Source: Cylicocyclus nassatus (lineage: Eukaryota; Nematoda; Chromadorea; Rhabditida; Strongylidae). Taken from it: a stretch of 64,000 nt of DNA. The DNA is taken from assembly GCA_958299035.1 (NCBI GenBank), contig CATQJL010000112.1, positions 41,544,833-41,608,832 of the forward strand, read 5' to 3'. Below are positions 58,741-64,000 of the stretch, in pieces (within the stretch, counting starts at the first letter, position 1; each line of letters opens with the position of its first letter). Position numbers and translations under genes: made by a program. Under the pieces are notes generated by a model. That model was not told the origin of the DNA and ran no database searches. It was given only the letters and a program-made list of their open reading frames with translations.

Positions 58741-59493
58741 TAAAAAACTTCATCTTCCATTAGATTGACATGGGGAGCAGGATCAATTCGCTTATAAAGC
58801 CATCTGTGAGGCCGATAAACAGAAGCTCATGTATTTTTGCTAATAAGATAAGTTTTGGAACTGAGCACCGTGAATCTAGTTGTGATCATTTGCGTCAAGT
58901 TTATCAAAAAGCTCTAACTCAGTCTTGATCAGAAACAGGTTGTTCCTAAGTACGTTTTGGAACCTAATCATCAAAATTAGGTGTTCCTTTGCCACTGTCT
59001 GAAAAAACGTATCAACGGCACAGCTCGGCAAAAATCTGGCCAAATTTTGTAAACGAAATGATTTCGTAAGCAAAGGTGTGGAACTAAGAGGCTGCTGACT
59101 GTCTGTATGCCAGATCAAAAAGCTTCAGCTCCCATCAAAGTGGTAAAAATAGGGAACGTCGACATGAATGATGGTTTTTGTAATGATTCAAGAAGGCAAC
59201 GAACAGAAGTATTTGCGGAGCAAGAAAAGCGCAAGCAGTGGTTGGGCTGAAGTATTAGCACCATTGCACAATTTGCTACATGCAACGGAAAAGTGCTTAA
59301 TACCCCCTTCTCCTTAAGTTGCTGAGCTTTAGAAAGAACGCCAGCACTGTGCGGCTGTACAGCTGCGAATGCCACCCGGCGAAACCACGCCCCCAAAATT
59401 CTCTGCGGTCGAGCTCGCTCCTCACTTCGTGCGTGTTCTACTTCTGGCGAAACGCCGTCCACAAACCGCTTTCGATGTTATATTATAGGAGGA
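58741..59493. other. 5' end region of Helitron-like element 3
   Basis: Contains one minus-strand frame of 115 codons (59115..59462) with no recognised domain, GC-richer around 59340..59465. Because Helitrons can capture host fragments, this segment is a candidate captured piece, but no homolog was recognised. Confidence 0.35.
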
Positions 59494-62435
59494 TCTTCAA
59501 GCGGCACGTAGGGAATAATCTTTTTGAATAGTTACTATCGGTCTGTAAGCGGCACGTAGGGCAACCCAAACGGGCCCGGAAACAGATTTTTTTTATGTTT
59601 GGGGCAGTTGTAATTTTTGAACGGTCTTCAAGCGGCACGTAGGGAATAAACTTTATTTCTAAATAGTTACTATCGGTCTGTAAGCGGCACGTAGGGCAAC
59701 CCGATCGGGCAGGGAAACAGATTTTCTTATGTTTGGGGAGTTCTTGTAATTTTTGAACGGTCTTCAAGCGGCACGTAGGGAATACAAAATGTATAATAAT
59801 ATAATGTAAACTTTATTTTTGAATAGTTACTATCGGTCTGTAAGCGGCACGTAGGGCAACCCAAACGGGCAGGGAAACAGATTTTTTTAATGTTTGGGGC
59901 AGTTGTAATTTTTGAGCGGTCTTCAAGCGGCACGTAGGGCATGAACTGTCGTAAGCGGCACCTAGGGCAACCCGATCGGGCAGGGAAACAGATTTTTTTT
60001 TATGTTTGGGGCAGTTGTAATTTTTGAGCGGTCTTCAAGCGGCACGTAGGGCATGAACTGTCGTAAGCGGCACCTAGGGCAACCCAATCGGGCAGGGAAA
60101 CATTTTTGTATGTTTGGGGCAGTTGTAATTTTTGAACGGTCTTCAAGCAGCACGTAGGGCATGAACTGTCTTTTAGATAGATAATATTGGTTTGTAAGCG
60201 GCAAGTAGGGCAACCCGATCGGGCAGGGAAACAGATTTTTGCATGTTTGGGGCGGTCCTTATAATTTTTAAACGGTCTTTAAGCGGCACGTAGGGAATAA
60301 TCTTTATGAATCGTTACTATCGGTCTGTAAGCGGCACGTAGGGCAACCCAAACGGGCAGGGAAACAGATTTTTTTATGTTTGGGGAGTTCTTGTAATTTT
60401 TGAACGGTCTTCAAGCGGCACGTAGGGAATAAACTTTATTTTTAAATAGTTACTATCGGTCTGTAAGCGGCACGTAGGGCAACCCAAACGGGCAGGGAAA
60501 CAGATTTTTTTATGTTTGGGGAGTTCTTGTAATTTTTGAACGGTCTTCAAGCGGCACGTAGGGAATAAACTTTATTTTTAAATAGTTACTATCGGTCTGT
60601 AAGCGGCACCTAGGGCAACCCAATCGGGCAGGGAAACAGATTTTTTTATGTTTGGGGAGTTCTTGTAATTTTTGAACGGTCTTCAAGCGGCACGTAGGGA
60701 ATAAACTTTATTTTTAAATAGTTACTATCGGTCTGTAAGCGGCACCTAGGGCAACCCAATCGGGCAGGGAAACATTTTTGTATGTTTGGGGCAGTTGTAA
60801 TTTTTGAGCGGTCTTCAAGCGGCACGTAGGGCATGAACTGTCGTAAGCGGCACCTAGGGCAACCCGATCGGGCAGGGAAACAGATTTTTTTTTATGTTTG
60901 GGGCAGTTGTAATTTTTGAGCGGTCTTCAAGCGGCACGTAGGGCATGAACTGTCGTAAGCGGCACCTAGGGCAACCCAATCGGGCAGGGAAACATTTTTG
61001 TATGTTTGGGGCAGTTGTAATTTTTGAACGGTCTTCAAGCAGCACGTAGGGCATGAACTGTCTTTTAGATAGATAATATTGGTTTGTAAGCGGCAAGTAG
61101 GGCAACCCGATCGGGCAGGGAAACAGATTTTTGCATGTTTGGGGCGGTCCTTATAATTTTTAAACGGTCTTTAAGCGGCACGTAGGGAATAATCTTTATG
61201 AATAGTTACTATCGGTCTGTAAGCGGCACGTAGGGCAACCCAAACGGGCAGGGAAACAGATTTTTTTATGTTTGGGGAGTTCTTGTAATTTTTGAACGGT
61301 CTTCAAGCGGCACGTAGGGAATAAACTTTATTTTTAAATAGTTACTATCGGTCTGTAAGCGGCACGTAGGGCAACCCAAACGGGCAGGGAAACAGATTTT
61401 TTTATGTTTGGGGAGTTCTTGTAATTTTTGAACGGTCTTCAAGCGGCACGTAGGGAATAAACTTTATTTTTAAATAGTTACTATCGGTCTGTAAGCGGCA
61501 CCTAGGGCAACCCAATCGGGCAGGGAAACAGATTTTTTTATGTTTGGGGAGTTCTTGTAATTTTTGAACGGTCTTCAAGCGGCACGTAGGGAATAAACTT
61601 TATTTTTAAATAGTTACTATCGGTCTGTAAGCGGCACCTAGGGCAACCCAATCGGGCAGGGAAACATTTTTGTATGTTTGGGGCAGTTGTAATTTTTGAA
61701 CGGTCTTCAAGCAGCACGTAGGGCATGAACTGTCTTTTAGATAGATAATATTGGTTTGTAAGCGGCAAGTAGGGCAACCCAATCGGGCAGGGGGCAGTTG
61801 TAATTTTTGAACGGTCTTCAAGCGGCACGTAGGTAATAAACTTTATTTTTAAATAGTTACTATCGGTCTGTAAGCGGCACGTAGGGCAACCCGATCGGGC
61901 AGGGAAACAGATTTTTTTATGTTTGGGGAGTTCTTGTAATTTTTGAACGGTCTTCAAGCGGCACGTAGGGAATACAAAATGTATAATAATATAATGTAAA
62001 CTTTATTTTTGAATAGTTACTATCGGTCTGTAAGTGGCACGTAGGGCAACCCAAACGGGCAGGGAAACAGATTTTTTTTATGTTTGGGGCAGTTGTAATT
62101 TTTGAACGGTCTTCAAGCGGCACGTAGGGCATGAACTCTCGTAAGCGGCACCTAGGGCAACCCGATCGGGCAGGGAAACAGATTTTTGTATGTTTGGGGC
62201 AGTTCTTGTAATTTTTGAACGGTCTTCAAGCGGCACGTAGGGCATGAACTGTCTTTTAGATAGATAATATTGGTTTGTAAGCGGCAAGTAGGGCAACCCG
62301 ATCGGGCAGGGAAACAGATTTTTGCATGTTTGGGGCGGTCCTTATAATTTTTAAACGGTCTTCAAGCGGCACGTAGGGAATAATCTTTTTGAATAGTTAC
62401 TAAAGGTCTGTAAGCGGCACGTAGGGCAATTTGAT
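59494..62435 (+). repeat. Satellite array of element 2, right portion, with 892-bp higher-order repeat
   Basis: The 133-bp family resumes in exact register after the nested element. A block from about 59950 recurs 892 bases downstream at about 60842, almost unchanged. Translated words such as those at 59962 and 60854, or 60646 and 61538, show the same 892 offset. This indicates recent amplification of a multi-unit block. Confidence 0.9.
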
Positions 62436-63037
62436 CGGACAGGGAAAGAAATTTCACATACGTTTGTGCAGTTCTTATGATTGGCGGTCTTTGGGTGGCT
62501 CCCTTTTGTAGTAAAGCTTCATATTCCTTCAGCGAAAAAATAAGTATTCTCTAACAAAGTTCTTAGACGATTGATTTCGTTGCTGTCGGAATTGATTCTT
62601 AGAGAAAAGTGTTTTTTGTAGTACACTAATTCTTATGGTGTATTTCCACTTCCAAAACGATAGATGTTCTGCTACTTACTTAACGATTTTTTATGGAACT
62701 TGCTGAGAAGAACCGAAAGAGCAAATTCTCTTTGAGGGGGTAGTAAAGTGGGGGGGTGGGGTATCTGAATGTCTCTGTGAGGAGGGGAGTTGCATGAAGA
62801 GCGTGTAAACGAAATAAGAATAATATCATGCATGGTTGTAGCAGGAATTTCGAGAAATGCTGAATGATTTGTGGAGATCATCGCTTCTTTGAGCACTTTT
62901 CCTTTTGTAGAATCCTCTTCGCAAAAATATTCTCAGGAAAAGAGCAGGAAACTTATTCAGAAATACTTTTAGTCAAAGCTAAGCCCTTATATTGTATCTG
63001 CCCTGACCCACTTGCTAGCGACCCGTAGGGTCGCTAG
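62436..63037 (+). other. Tail and 3' hairpin of Helitron-like element 2
   Basis: About 600 bp homologous to 48816..49408 of element 1. Conserved words are GCTTCATATTCCTT, GTAGCAGGAATTTCGAGAAA and GCAAATTCTCTTTGAGGGGG. It ends in the CTAG hairpin at 63015..63037, followed by T63038. Confidence 0.8.
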
Positions 63038-64000
63038 TAATGATACAGAAAGATGCTTTTCGTTGTTTCTCACTCCTTGGTTCTCTGCTTATAACATCAA
63101 GACATATAAGTGTGCGCTGCACTCCTGTTTGTTTCCGCTGCAGTCTGGAAAATTTGGAGTGTTGGCAAAATTGTAGCTGCTTTGCCAACACTTAAGTTTT
63201 GCAGCATCCTAAAATCATAGTGAAATGGATAGTGCGAAGGTTTATATATGAACATCCTTTTTTGTAAGTATGACAAACGACAATGGCAGTGACTTATGAG
63301 TCATGACTTACGACACCCCCCCCCCCCCCACCCCACCTCTTCCCTCCAATGTACACCACATGGTGACATAGTCGACTCCTTATCAATATCTCGATCTGCC
63401 ATTGATCTCATTGTTAGGTTTCGCAGCGTTTTTAGAATTTATTTTTGACATAAAGAGAAATCAGGGGAGATGCCATCTGCATATTTTGGAATGAGTTCAA
63501 GGGTCATGCAGTTCATTTGAGTAAAATAGGGGTTAGTGTGATAAGCATAAGCGGTGTTGTTTTACGAAACGTTATTGATCTTATTTTCTTTGAATTTTTT
63601 CTGCCTGATAAGTGGCCTTTTTCCACCAATAACTTGTGATCTGTTGAATCAGTACCACATCCAGTACGGTGAGTAAATTAGTTTACTTCGGAGACTTTTA
63701 TTTCTTCGGTAATACAGTCTTTTTATGCAAAAAAATGTTCAAAGGAGCGCAAACTAATCTATGACTCCTCCACCTGACAAACCCAGGGTTCACAAAACTG
63801 CATTGATTGTCACTTACAAAATTATCAAATTATTATTCCCTTCCATTCTGAGCACATTATTCATATTTTCCGTTTAAGCAGGTCCTGCTTGATTTTGCAC
63901 AACATCTTTCAATGTTTCTTTACGACATCTTCGACCCCCCCCTCCTCATTGCCCACAACGACTGCAGCATAATTTAGTTCCCGTACTAGTCATGAGAAAT
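63038..64000. other. Distal sequence, nothing recognised
   Basis: AT-rich DNA with a poly-C/CA tract near 63316..63340 and no recognised exon, repeat or RNA gene. If unc-73 continues past the window, this would be intron. Confidence 0.4.

Larger units (their letters stand above)
52160..59493 (-). mobile_element. Helitron-like element 3, nested in the satellite of element 2
   Basis: Read on the minus strand it starts TCCTCCTATAATATAAC (5' end at 59493) and ends with the hairpin and CTAG at 52160. The sequence left of 52160 and right of 59493 joins perfectly to form a normal satellite unit, identical to the unit at about 50446..50600. Position A50491/T50492 there is the equivalent uninterrupted site. 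Insertion is thus exactly between A and T with no duplication. The element is 7334 bp. It shares only its last 45 or so bases with elements 1 and 2, so it is a different subfamily. It carries other repeats but no recognised Rep/helicase. Confidence 0.88.
49409..63037 (+). mobile_element. Helitron-like element 2, second of the head-to-tail pair
   Basis: Its first 132 bases match the first 132 of element 1 at about 130 positions. It ends with the same tail and hairpin, CTAG at 63037, followed by T. It carries a satellite array split by another Helitron-like element: 49894..52159, then 59494..about 62435. Excluding that insertion its own length is about 6.3 kb. The tail (62436..63037) aligns with that of element 1, including a final GCCCTTATATTGTATCTGCC. 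No coding capacity recognised. Confidence 0.8.

Noticed and set aside
52160..63037. A single 10.9-kb transposon bounded by inverted CTAGCGACCC termini.
   Set aside because: The satellite joins in register across 52159/59494, which shows that the inverted terminus belongs to a separate nested insertion.

Overview
The window looks like nuclear DNA of a nematode, most likely a clade V strongylid (hookworm group). This rests on three things: spliced genes whose exons match the known architecture of Caenorhabditis mtx-1 and unc-73, probable trans-splice acceptors directly upstream of start codons, and many short (about 50-base) GT-AG introns mixed with huge transposon-filled ones. The species assignment is inference. 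All gene models were built by hand from splice signals, reading phase and recognisable protein families.

Four host genes can be supported. (1) 6174..6449 (+): a short LITAF/SIMPLE-like membrane protein, perhaps missing its first zinc half-site. (2) 7198..9898 (-): a complete three-exon LITAF-like protein of 125 residues, convergent with the first. (3) 16277..19289 (+): a ten-exon metaxin (mtx-1) of 315 residues, the outer mitochondrial membrane protein involved in import/assembly and mitochondrial transport. (4) 22872 to at least 44667 (+): the first 42 exons (1573 codons, every phase compatible) of the Trio/UNC-73 Rho-family exchange factor, covering the Sec14 lobe, spectrin repeats, first DH domain, first PH domain and a Ser-rich linker. 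Its remaining exons (SH3 and onward) were not found and may lie beyond the window.

Mobile DNA fills most of the rest. A Ty3/Gypsy LTR element with 149/150-identical LTRs (10243..14832, minus) lies between the LITAF pair and metaxin. Palindromic miniature elements of several families sit in introns: a PIF/Harbinger-like one with a TAA duplication, a TA-flanked family with CAGGGTGTCCCA ends (five copies), mariner-like ones ending TTAGGTTG, hAT-like ones with perfect 8-bp duplications, and SINE-like palindromes. A roughly 2.8 kb foldback splits the DH-domain exons of unc-73. A three-level nest of elements lies in the DH/PH intron.

The most striking structure is 46509..63037. Two Helitron-like elements are joined head to tail with no host base between them. 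Each starts with the same 132-bp 5' module beginning TC and ends with the same hairpin and CTAG. Each carries a large array of a 133-bp satellite that contains two copies of a 23-nt box. The second array is interrupted by a third Helitron-like element (52160..59493, minus). An uninterrupted satellite unit elsewhere in the same array serves as its empty site and fixes both ends exactly, between A and T with no target duplication. None of the three shows a Rep/helicase gene, so all appear non-autonomous. I see no CRISPR array, rRNA gene or convincing tRNA gene.
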